A model generated the notes under the pieces. The model ran no database searches and was not told the DNA's origin. It worked only from the letters and a program-made list of their open reading frames with translations. 64,000 nt of DNA from Flavobacterium aquidurense (lineage in GTDB: Bacteria > Bacteroidota > Bacteroidia > Flavobacteriales > Flavobacteriaceae). The stretch is from the NCBI GenBank assembly GCA_900107365.1, contig FNPS01000003.1, positions 310,001 through 374,000 on the forward strand, read 5' to 3'. The translations under genes and the position numbers were made by a program. Positions within the stretch are counted from its first letter, which is position 1. Each line of letters begins with the position of its first letter. This document shows positions 1 to 7,025 of the stretch, in pieces.

Positions 1-220
1 TAGCACAAACTCCGGCTACATTTGTTGCTGGTTTTGCAGTTGGTGAACTGTTTGTTATTAGTAATCCCGTATTAATGTCCATTTCATCGGCCGCATCAAT
101 TGCAACGGAAGCCGCAACAGAAGTAGTGTCGGTTTGATTGACCACATTGTCATTAGAACAGGAAACATAAATTAATGCTGTAGCGCAAATACCCAGAAAT
201 AAAAAAGCTGTTTTTTTCAT
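1..220 (-). CDS. Lipoprotein N-terminus (partial, runs off the window)
   Basis: The reading frame starts with ATG at 220 and continues past base 1, so only about 73 residues are visible. The N-terminus is a lipoprotein signal: two lysines, a hydrophobic stretch, then a lipobox-like YVSC with cysteine near residue 21. The mature part begins SNDN and is rich in serine, threonine and alanine, as in linkers of Bacteroidota surface lipoproteins. It lies downstream of htpG on the same strand but is separated from it by a terminator, so it is probably its own unit. The function cannot be told from this fragment. Confidence 0.75.
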   Translation of the reverse strand, partial: MKKTAFLFLGICATALIYVSCSNDNVVNQTDTTSVAASVAIDAADEMDINTGLLITNSSPTAKPATNVAGVCA

Positions 221-289
221 AGTAGTTTTAGTTTAAGATTAGATTAAAAGGCAATCAAATGTAATAAAAAAAACGAATTCCAATAAAAA

Positions 290-316
290 AATCCTGTGAG
301 TCTGACTCACAGGATT
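290..316 (-). terminator. Rho-independent terminator of htpG
   Basis: Two 13-base arms, AATCCTGTGAGTC and its exact complement, are separated by one base (in practice an 11-bp stem with a 5-nt loop). On the minus strand the hairpin is followed by a T-run. It lies just past the htpG stop codon. Confidence 0.85.
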
Positions 317-345
317 TTAAAAATTATTCTTTTTTGTAAAAAACC

Positions 346-2229
346 TTATTTGATCATTTCAAAACTTCTTTTTACGAAAGCAGTTAAAGCTTCGCCTTTT
401 AATAGGTTTTGCGATAATTTTGCTAAATCTAAAGCTTGTTTTACCAAGTGTTCCTGATGTGTTTTGTCTTCTGTATTCAAAATACTTGTTGCCAAATCAG
501 AATTTGTATTTACTACCAAATTGTACATTTCAGGCATATTGCCCATTCCGAACATTCCGCCACCACCTGACTGACTCATTTCTTTCATTCTACGCATAAA
601 TTCTGGTTGCGTTATAATGAAAGGAGCAGCCTGGCTATCCATAGCTTCTAGTTGGACAGAATACGCTTTTGGAATGTAAGCTTCCAATGAAGTTTTTAAT
701 GTTTCTTTTTCTTCATCAGATAATTTAGAAATGGTATTTTCGTCTTTCTTGATTAAGTTGTCAATATGATCAGAATCCACACGAACAAAAGTTACATCTT
801 TATTATCGCCTTCAATTTTTTGGATTAAGTGCGAGATGATAGGAGAATCTAAAAGCAATACTTCGTATCCTTTTTCTTTTGCTGTTTCAATATAAGAGTG
901 TTGAGCATCTTTATTTCCAGCATAAAGAACTACCAATTTTCCGTCTTTATCTGTTTGGTTTTCTTTTAATTTCTCTTTTAATTCTTCTAAAGTAAAGTAA
1001 GTGTCGTCTACTGTTGGATACAATACAAATGCACCTGCTTTTTCGTAGAATTTATCTTCAGAAAGCATTCCGTACTCTAAAACAATTTTAATATCGTTCC
1101 ATTTTGCTTCAAAATCAGCACGGTTTTCGCTGAATAAAGCTTTTAGTTTATCAGCAACTTTACGAGTAATGTAGTTGGAGATTTTTTTCACTGCGCCATC
1201 AGCCTGTAAACCTGAACGGGAAACATTCAAAGGAATATCCGGAGAATCAATCACACCTTTTAACATGGTCAAAAACTCAGGTACAATTCCTTCTACGTTA
1301 TCGGTAACGTAAACCTGGTTTTGGTACAATTGAATTTTATCTTTCTGAATTTGCATATCTGTACCCAATTTTGGGAAATACAAAATTCCAGTTAAGTTGA
1401 AAGGATAATCTACATTTAAATGAATGTTGAATAATGGCTCCTCAAACTGCATTGGATACAATTCTCTGTAGAAATTTTTGTAATCTTCCTCAGATAATTC
1501 AGACGGTTGTTTTGTCCATGCCGGATTTGGGTTGTTGATGATGTTGTCAACTTCAACAGTTTCGTTGATATAGTCTTCAGGAGCATCTTCCGGTTTTGGA
1601 AGTGTTTCTGTTTTTGTTCCGAATTTAATCGGAATAGGCATGAATTTATTGTATTTATTCAATAATCCAGCAATTTTAGAATCTTCTAAAAATTCAAGAG
1701 AATCTTCAGCAACATGAAGAATGATTTCAGTACCACGTGAAGTTTTGTCAGCTGGCTCTAAAGTAAATTCAGGACTACCATCGCAAGTCCAGTGTGCAGC
1801 TGGTTCGTCTTTATATGATTTTGTAATGATTTCTACTTTTTCAGCAACCATAAACGCAGAATAGAAACCAAGACCAAAGTGACCAATAATTCCAGAATCT
1901 TTAGCAGAATCTTTGTATTTATCAAGGAATTCTTCAGCTCCTGAAAAAGCAACCTGGTTGATGTATTTTTCAACTTCATCAGCCGTCATACCTAAACCCT
2001 GGTCAATAATGTGGATTTTTTTACCTTCCTTATCAACTTTGATTTCAATAACCGGATTTCCGTATTCAACTTTAGCCTCGCCAATGCTAATAAGGTGTTT
2101 TAATTTTAAAGTAGCATCGGTTCCGTTTGAAACGAGCTCACGCAAGAAAATTTCGTGATCGCTGTACAAGAACTTTTTGATTAAGGGAAAGATGTTTTCT
2201 ACTGAAACATTAATTTTACCTGTTGTCAT
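346..2229 (-). CDS. htpG: Molecular chaperone HtpG (Hsp90 family)
   Basis: Cytosolic ATP-dependent Hsp90 chaperone of 627 residues, the usual bacterial length. The N-terminal GHKL ATPase domain is clear: ELVSNGTDATLKL holds the catalytic-glutamate/asparagine helix (normally ELISNASDALDKL), followed by the ATP-lid motifs DQGLGMT and GHFGLGFYSAF. The middle domain contains the conserved arginine segment NVSRSGLQ. The C-terminal dimerisation domain is present and has a glycine/methionine-rich loop (SGGGGMFGMGNMPEMY). The ATG at 2229 gives a start typical of the family. It appears monocistronic, with its own terminator. I saw no heat-shock operator such as CIRCE upstream. Confidence 0.97.
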   Translation of the reverse strand: MTTGKINVSVENIFPLIKKFLYSDHEIFLRELVSNGTDATLKLKHLISIGEAKVEYGNPVIEIKVDKEGKKIHIIDQGLGMTADEVEKYINQVAFSGAEEFLDKYKDSAKDSGIIGHFGLGFYSAFMVAEKVEIITKSYKDEPAAHWTCDGSPEFTLEPADKTSRGTEIILHVAEDSLEFLEDSKIAGLLNKYNKFMPIPIKFGTKTETLPKPEDAPEDYINETVEVDNIINNPNPAWTKQPSELSEEDYKNFYRELYPMQFEEPLFNIHLNVDYPFNLTGILYFPKLGTDMQIQKDKIQLYQNQVYVTDNVEGIVPEFLTMLKGVIDSPDIPLNVSRSGLQADGAVKKISNYITRKVADKLKALFSENRADFEAKWNDIKIVLEYGMLSEDKFYEKAGAFVLYPTVDDTYFTLEELKEKLKENQTDKDGKLVVLYAGNKDAQHSYIETAKEKGYEVLLLDSPIISHLIQKIEGDNKDVTFVRVDSDHIDNLIKKDENTISKLSDEEKETLKTSLEAYIPKAYSVQLEAMDSQAAPFIITQPEFMRRMKEMSQSGGGGMFGMGNMPEMYNLVVNTNSDLATSILNTEDKTHQEHLVKQALDLAKLSQNLLKGEALTAFVKRSFEMIK

Positions 2230-2372
2230 ATTTTTTATTTTTTTAGTTTAATGAGATGATTGTCATTCCTTCAAATAGAATACCAATTGTTTTTGGTGTG
2301 ACAAAATGACCGAAGTGTTAATTTTGAAAGAAAATAATTAGATTTTGGAACTGTTAATATTTCAATGAATCG

Positions 2373-2380
2373 TATATTTG
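2373..2380 (+). promoter_or_regulatory. Bacteroidota -7 element TATATTTG
   Basis: Exact TAnnTTTG match 41 bases before the lipoprotein ATG at 2422. The nearest upstream TTG (2345-2347) is 25 bases away, slightly wide for the -33 element. Confidence 0.5.
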
Positions 2381-2421
2381 TGGTACACTAATTGTTAAAC
2401 GTGTAAGTATTAACTTAAAAA

Positions 2422-2934
2422 ATGTATAAAATGAAGAAAATTCTTTTCATTTGCATGATCGCCATAATGGTATTTGCGTGTAAATCAGCTTCGTCTACAA
2501 CAGCTTCAACAGAAGCACCAACGCTATCGACTAAACTTGACAAATCGACTCAAGTAGCGCTTAAAGGAAATTGGGTTCTAACCAATGTGTCTTATCCAGG
2601 GTCAGATTATATTAAAGTAACTTCATTTGATCTTGCCGATTCAAAATGTTTTATTGGCAGCACCTGGAATTTTATTTCTAATAATAATAAAGGTACTATG
2701 ACTTTAACTGCTCCAAGCTGTACAGCATTTACTTCTCCAATAGTATGGAGTATTAATAATCAAGGACTTTTAGTACTTAAGATTGTTAATCCGGGAACAA
2801 AATCGAAAAACGTTAAAGAAGGCTATTTACTAAAAGTTGCAGGTGTAACAGATAATTCTTTTGAGTTAATAGACAACATTAATGTAGGTGGACAAACTAA
2901 AGATGTTACTTACCAATTTCAAAGAGCCAATTAA
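2422..2934 (+). CDS. Lipocalin-like lipoprotein
   Basis: Lipoprotein of about 170 residues with a type II signal (MKKILFICMIAIMVFAC) and a serine/threonine-rich linker after the cysteine. The mature domain starts LKGNWVLTNVSYPG. This resembles the N-terminal strand of small lipocalin-like domains in Bacteroidota lipoproteins, which carry a GxW motif. Two cysteines in the mature part (SKCF and PSCT) could form a disulphide. An in-frame ATG at 2431 directly precedes KKI and gives an equally good signal, so the start is uncertain by three codons. It lies 17 bases before the OmpA-family gene and probably forms an operon with it. Ligand and role are unknown. Confidence 0.75.
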   Translation: MYKMKKILFICMIAIMVFACKSASSTTASTEAPTLSTKLDKSTQVALKGNWVLTNVSYPGSDYIKVTSFDLADSKCFIGSTWNFISNNNKGTMTLTAPSCTAFTSPIVWSINNQGLLVLKIVNPGTKSKNVKEGYLLKVAGVTDNSFELIDNINVGGQTKDVTYQFQRAN

Positions 2935-2951
2935 TATTAAAATATATACAC

Positions 2952-3647
2952 ATGAAAAAGATAACAGTTTTAGGGTTGAGTAGTTTACTTGTATTAGTTA
3001 GTTTTTTTACAAGCTGCGATTCAGTTAAAAATGCAAATAACACACAAAAAGGAGCCGGAATTGGAGTAGTTGCCGGTGGTCTTATTGGTGGTATTTTAGG
3101 AAATAATTTAGGGCATGGCGGAAATGCTGCTTTAGGTGCTGCAATTGGTGCTGCCGTTGGTGGTGGAACAGGAGCACTTATTGGAAACAAAATGGATAAA
3201 CAAGCTCGTGAAATCGATCAGGCATTACCTGGTGCAGATGTTGAAAGAGTAGGAGAAGGAATTCACTTAACTTTGAACGAAAATGCAGTTCGTTTTGATA
3301 CTAATAAATCAACTTTGACAACTCAGGCGAAAGCTAATTTAGATAAATTAATTCCTGTATTCACAGAATACGGAGATACTAATATCGAAATTTTTGGTTA
3401 CACTGATAATACAGGAAAACCAGAATATAATTTAACACTTTCAGGACAGAGAGCTGCATCTGTGCAATCTTATTTAGTGGCAAAAGGATTAAAATCAAGC
3501 CGTTTCAAAACTTCAGGTTTAGGTATTGCGGATCCAATTGCAACAAATGATACTCCGGAAGGAAGAACTCAAAACCGCCGTGTTGAGTTTGCAATTACTG
3601 CAAATGACAAAATGGTAAATGATGCTAAAACAGAGGCTGGAAAATAG
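2952..3647 (+). CDS. OmpA-family lipoprotein with glycine-zipper region
   Basis: 231-residue envelope protein. A lipobox (SFFTSC, cysteine near 22) suggests anchoring in the outer membrane. Residues about 35-80 are extremely rich in glycine and alanine (IGVVAGGLIGGILG and AALGAAIGAAVGGG), a glycine-zipper/YMGG-like segment. The C-terminal half, about residues 105-215, is an OmpA peptidoglycan-binding domain with GYTDNTG, LSGQRAASV and GRTQNRRVEF, including the aspartate and arginine that bind diaminopimelate. The likely role is tethering outer membrane to peptidoglycan. It is co-oriented with the preceding lipoprotein gene and ends at a strong terminator. Confidence 0.9.
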   Translation: MKKITVLGLSSLLVLVSFFTSCDSVKNANNTQKGAGIGVVAGGLIGGILGNNLGHGGNAALGAAIGAAVGGGTGALIGNKMDKQAREIDQALPGADVERVGEGIHLTLNENAVRFDTNKSTLTTQAKANLDKLIPVFTEYGDTNIEIFGYTDNTGKPEYNLTLSGQRAASVQSYLVAKGLKSSRFKTSGLGIADPIATNDTPEGRTQNRRVEFAITANDKMVNDAKTEAGK

Positions 3648-3670
3648 TTTCTAATGCAATAAAAAATTTT

Positions 3671-3705
3671 AAAAGCTGTTTCTTAATTGAAGCAGCTTTT
3701 TTTTT
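3671..3705 (+). terminator. Rho-independent terminator after the OmpA-family gene
   Basis: AAAAGCTGTTTC pairs with GAAGCAGCTTTT (12 bp, one G-U) around a 6-nt loop and is followed by nine T. Confidence 0.88.
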
Positions 3706-3734
3706 GACTTTAGGATTTAAACATTGTAAATTTG
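3704..3734 (+). promoter_or_regulatory. Promoter of the ABC ATPase gene (TTG-N20-TAAATTTG)
   Basis: TTG at 3704-3706, a 20-base spacer and TAAATTTG at 3727-3734 match the Bacteroidota sigma consensus on all points. The possible TTG start codon at 3732 lies inside this -7 box, so translation more likely starts at the ATG at 3753. Confidence 0.75.
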
Positions 3735-3752
3735 GACTCTCAAATACAACCC

Positions 3753-4703
3753 ATGCTCGACATTCAGAATATTTCTTTCTCTTATACCGATAAACCCGTT
3801 ATTAAAGACGTTTCTTTTACTATAAATAAAGGTGAAAACATTGCTATTATTGGCGAAAGTGGCTGCGGGAAAAGTACGCTTCTTAAGCTACTGTACGGCT
3901 TGTTTGATCTAAATGAAGGTAAAATTTTTTATAATGAAAAACCAATTTTAGGTCCAAAATACAATTTGATTCCCGGAATGCCGTACATGAAATATCTGGC
4001 ACAGGATTTTGATTTGTCTCCGTACGAAACAGTTGCTGAGAATGTTGGAAAATTTCTTTCGAATGGTTTTGCCAACATGAAAAAATTGCGTGTGCAGGAA
4101 TTATTGGAAATGGTAGAAATGGAACAGTTTTCTAATGTTAAAGCTAAATTTTTAAGTGGAGGACAACAACAGCGAGTAGCTTTGGTAAGAGTTTTGGCTT
4201 TGGAGCCGGAAGTGATTTTACTTGACGAACCTTTTAGCCAAATTGATGCTTTTCGTAAAAATGCTTTACGCCGAAATTTGTTCCGATATTTAAAACAAAA
4301 AGGAATTACGTGCATCATTGCAACTCATGACAGCACAGATGCATTATCATTTGCAGACGAAGCGATTGTAATGCGTAATGGTGAACTTATTGTAAAAGAT
4401 AATCCAACCAGGATTTATGAAGATCCTGAAACTAAATATGTCGCTTCGTTATTTGGTGAGGTAAATGAAATACCAACTCATTTGTTACTTGATTACGAAG
4501 ATGAAACTCATAAAACATTAGTGTACCCGCATCAGCTTAAAATGCTTACCGAATCAAAATTGCCGGTTAAAATCAGAAGAACTTATTTTAGAGGAAATCA
4601 TTTTTTAATAGAAACTGTCTATAAAAGGCAATTGGTCTTTTTTGAAAGCGAAATTGATTTGCCGCTTGAACAGGAAATTTTCTTGGGATTGAATTATTTG
4701 TAA
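3753..4703 (+). CDS. ABC transporter ATP-binding protein (PotA/FbpC-like), orphan
   Basis: Cytosolic ATPase subunit, 316 residues from the ATG at 3753. All ABC signatures are present: Walker A GESGCGKST, signature LSGGQQQR, Walker B VILLDEP and the H-loop ATHD. The sequence after the ATPase core (about residues 235-316) may be a small regulatory domain, as in the PotA/CysA importer group, but no TOBE domain is obvious. No permease or binding-protein gene lies nearby, so substrate and direction of transport cannot be inferred. The frame is also open from a TTG at 3732, rejected because it overlaps the promoter. A terminator follows the gene. Confidence 0.88.
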   Translation: MLDIQNISFSYTDKPVIKDVSFTINKGENIAIIGESGCGKSTLLKLLYGLFDLNEGKIFYNEKPILGPKYNLIPGMPYMKYLAQDFDLSPYETVAENVGKFLSNGFANMKKLRVQELLEMVEMEQFSNVKAKFLSGGQQQRVALVRVLALEPEVILLDEPFSQIDAFRKNALRRNLFRYLKQKGITCIIATHDSTDALSFADEAIVMRNGELIVKDNPTRIYEDPETKYVASLFGEVNEIPTHLLLDYEDETHKTLVYPHQLKMLTESKLPVKIRRTYFRGNHFLIETVYKRQLVFFESEIDLPLEQEIFLGLNYL

Positions 4704-4751
4704 TTAGAAAGTGTGCCAATTAGATCATTTTCTGGACCGTTAAAAATAGTA

Positions 4752-4788
4752 AACCCGACAGTTTTTTTAAATCTTGTTGGGTTTTTTT
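4752..4788 (+). terminator. Rho-independent terminator after the ABC ATPase gene
   Basis: AACCCGACA pairs with TGTTGGGTT (one G-U) across a 13-nt T-rich loop, followed by seven T. The stem core resembles the one at 42767. Confidence 0.75.
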
Positions 4789-5063
4789 ATACATTTCATG
4801 ATTAACGGTTTTTTAAAATACTTATCCAGGAACTTCTGTTTCTAAATATGGATAGAAATTGGAGCGGTAGTAATTAGTTGTTTTTTCATATTTTTTATTT
4901 TTTCAATGTAAAAACTGTTTTTTCAAAAGAGAAATAGTTTTAATCAACTATATAATTAAACTATATTAAATTGCTAATAACGAAAAAAATAGTAATTTGG
5001 GCGCTTATGTTTTAAAGTATACGTAAATTTGCAATCCAATTTTTTAACAAATAATAAAAGAAT
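4789..5063 (+). promoter_or_regulatory. Non-coding stretch with fabH promoter
   Basis: AT-rich spacer with no supportable gene. TAAATTTG at 5024-5031 is a perfect -7 element 32 bases before fabH, with a TTG at 4997-4999 (24-base spacing). Nothing else was recognised. Confidence 0.55.
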
Positions 5064-6071
5064 ATGTATCATTCAAAAATAGCGGGCTTAGGATATTATG
5101 TTCCTTCAAATGTTGTGACCAACGATGATTTGTCTAAGATAATTGATACTAATGACGAATGGATTCAGGAACGTACCGGAATTCAGGAGCGCAGACACAT
5201 CATTCGTGGAGAGGATACCACAACTTCAATGGGAGTAAAAGCAGCTAAAATTGCAATAGAACGTTCTGGCGTAGCCAAAGAAGATATTGATTTTGTAGTT
5301 TTTGCTACATTAAGTCCTGATTACTATTTTCCAGGTCCCGGAGTTTTAGTACAACGTGATTTAGGTTTAAGAACAGTTGGAGCATTAGATGTTAGAAACC
5401 AATGTTCTGGTTTTGTTTATGCAATTTCTGTTGCCGATCAATACATTAAAACCGGAATGTATAAAAACATTTTGGTAATTGGTTCTGAAGTGCATTCAAC
5501 CGGATTAGATATGACAACTCGTGGACGTGGAGTATCGGTAATTTTTGGAGATGGAGCGGGAGCGGCAGTTTTGAGCCGTGAAGAAGATTTATCAAAAGGA
5601 ATTTTATCAACTCACCTACATTCAGAAGGACAACATGCTGAAGAGCTAGCATTGCAGGCACCAGGAATGGGAGCACGTTGGGTAACAGATATTTTGGCTG
5701 ATAATGATCCAAATGATGAAAGTTATTATCCATACATGAACGGGCAGTTTGTATTTAAAAATGCAGTAGTTCGTTTTGCTGAAGTAATTAACGAAGGTTT
5801 AGAAGCAAATGGTTTGCAGGTTTCAGACATTGATATGTTGATTCCGCATCAGGCGAATTTAAGAATCTCACAATTCATTCAGAATAAATTCAAATTGAGT
5901 GATGATCAGGTTCATAATAACATCCAAAAATACGGAAATACAACGGCAGCCTCTATTCCGATTGCTTTGACAGAAGCTTGGGAACAAGGAAAAATTAAAT
6001 CTGGAGATACAGTTGTTTTAGCTGCTTTCGGAAGTGGATTTACTTGGGCGAGTGCTATTATTAAATGGTAA
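5064..6071 (+). CDS. fabH: 3-oxoacyl-ACP synthase III (KAS III)
   Basis: Condensing enzyme that starts fatty-acid synthesis by joining acyl-CoA to malonyl-ACP in the cytosol. The protein has 335 residues, slightly longer than E. coli FabH. The thiolase-fold catalytic triad is visible: Cys114 in RNQCSGF, His262 in IPHQANLRI and Asn292 in YGNTTAASIP. N-terminal ERTGIQERR and the central FGDGAGAAVL are also family hallmarks. It stands alone, with its own promoter and terminator, rather than next to plsX and rpmF. It could therefore be a second paralogue with different primer preference; the sequence alone does not decide that. Confidence 0.93.
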   Translation: MYHSKIAGLGYYVPSNVVTNDDLSKIIDTNDEWIQERTGIQERRHIIRGEDTTTSMGVKAAKIAIERSGVAKEDIDFVVFATLSPDYYFPGPGVLVQRDLGLRTVGALDVRNQCSGFVYAISVADQYIKTGMYKNILVIGSEVHSTGLDMTTRGRGVSVIFGDGAGAAVLSREEDLSKGILSTHLHSEGQHAEELALQAPGMGARWVTDILADNDPNDESYYPYMNGQFVFKNAVVRFAEVINEGLEANGLQVSDIDMLIPHQANLRISQFIQNKFKLSDDQVHNNIQKYGNTTAASIPIALTEAWEQGKIKSGDTVVLAAFGSGFTWASAIIKW

Positions 6072-6096
6072 TTTTATTCATCCTGCATTATATTTC

Positions 6097-6127
6097 AAAC
6101 CTGTTCTGTTAAGAGCAGGTTTTTTTA
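6097..6127 (+). terminator. Rho-independent terminator after fabH
   Basis: AAACCTGTTCT pairs with AGAGCAGGTTT (one G-U) around GTTA and is followed by a T-run. Confidence 0.85.
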
Positions 6128-6155
6128 TAATTTAGTGTTCTATTATGCGGTTTCT

Positions 6156-6232
6156 GTCATTGCGAGGAACGAAGCAATCTCATTTGTTGAGTCTGTAGAT
6201 GGTAGTGCGGTTGCTTCGTTCCTCGCAATGAC
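6156..6232. repeat. Long inverted repeat with 22-bp perfect arms
   Basis: Arms at 6156-6177 and 6211-6232 are exact reverse complements over 22 bases (core GAGGAACGAAGCAA), with a 33-nt spacer. The sequence is more GC-rich than its surroundings, has no coding potential, and sits between the fabH terminator and cutC. Similar CATTGCGAGGAACGAAGCAA palindromes are, as I recall, scattered through many unrelated bacterial genomes, so this is probably a mobile palindromic repeat. Confidence 0.85.
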
Positions 6233-6261
6233 AAACTTTGAGAAAATATAATTTAATCAAA

Positions 6262-6933
6262 ATGAAAAAAAATCAACTCGAAATAGCCTGTTTCAATTAT
6301 GAATCGGCAATTATAGCTCAGGAAGCGGGTGCGGACCGAATCGAATTATGTGATAACATGAAACTTGGCGGAACAACACCAAATCCAATCCTGGCAGTTA
6401 GAGTGCGCGAAAAGTTATCTATTAAAATGCATGTCATTATAAGACCTCGTGGTGGCAATTTTATTTATAGTGATGATGAATTTGTTGAAATGAAGCAAGA
6501 CATCAAACAATTTAAAAAACTAGGAGTTGACGGTTTTGTTTTCGGAATTTTGAAGGAAAACGGAAATGTCAATAAAAGACGCAGTAAGGAACTGGTTAAT
6601 CTGGCGCACCCACTTCCGTGTACCTTTCATCGTGCTTTTGATGTTGTAAAAGATGTCAAGAAGTCTCTCAAAGATATAATTGATTGCGGTTTTACAACTA
6701 TTTTGACATCAGGACAGGGAATAAATGTTGAAGAAGGTATTTTTGCTTTGGAGAAAATTCAAAAATGGACAAAAGACAAAATCGAAATTATGCCTGGCGG
6801 AGGTTTAAGATCGTCTAATATTAAATTATTGCAGGATAAATTAGAACCAACATTTTATCATTCATCGGCCATAACGGATAATACGGAAACGGCAAATCCG
6901 GAAGAGATAAAAGAATTGCGCAATTTTTTGTAA
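6262..6933 (+). CDS. cutC: CutC family protein
   Basis: TIM-barrel protein of 223 residues, historically called a copper homeostasis protein, although that role is disputed. Family signatures appear in order: ACFNYESA, GADRIELC, LGGTTPN, the phosphate-binding-like IRPRGGNF, CTFHRAFD, TILTSGQG and IMPGGG. The frame is open from a TTG at 6238, but the ATG at 6262 gives the normal CutC start (KNQLEIACFN) and avoids the inverted repeat. It faces the next gene tail to tail, and the two share a bidirectional terminator. Confidence 0.9.
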   Translation: MKKNQLEIACFNYESAIIAQEAGADRIELCDNMKLGGTTPNPILAVRVREKLSIKMHVIIRPRGGNFIYSDDEFVEMKQDIKQFKKLGVDGFVFGILKENGNVNKRRSKELVNLAHPLPCTFHRAFDVVKDVKKSLKDIIDCGFTTILTSGQGINVEEGIFALEKIQKWTKDKIEIMPGGGLRSSNIKLLQDKLEPTFYHSSAITDNTETANPEEIKELRNFL

Positions 6934-6951
6934 CCGTAATTAATAAAATAA

Positions 6952-6987
6952 AAAAGCCTGGAGTTGGCATACTCCAGGCTTTTCTTT
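6952..6987. terminator. Bidirectional terminator (cutC / outer-membrane receptor gene)
   Basis: A perfect 13-bp stem (AAAAGCCTGGAGT and its complement) with a 6-nt loop lies between convergent genes. T-rich flanks are present on both strands. Confidence 0.88.
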
Positions 6988-7025
6988 TCTACAAGAACTA
7001 TTAAAATCTACTAATAAAAGTGGGA

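Noticed and set aside
1913..2158. Plus-strand ORF of 81 codons inside htpG
   Set aside because: Lies entirely antisense to a clear, full-length chaperone gene and has no recognisable motifs.
2906..3190. Minus-strand ORF rich in proline and alanine
   Set aside because: Antisense shadow of the glycine-rich region of the OmpA-family gene.
3732..3752. TTG start of the ABC ATPase frame
   Set aside because: The codon lies inside the TAAATTTG promoter element; the ATG at 3753 gives the standard N-terminus.
6156..6232. Insertion sequence
   Set aside because: Only 77 bases, no transposase reading frame and no visible target duplication; at most a non-autonomous palindrome.
6238..6261. TTG start of cutC
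   Set aside because: Would add eight residues not expected in the family; the ATG at 6262 gives the conserved start.
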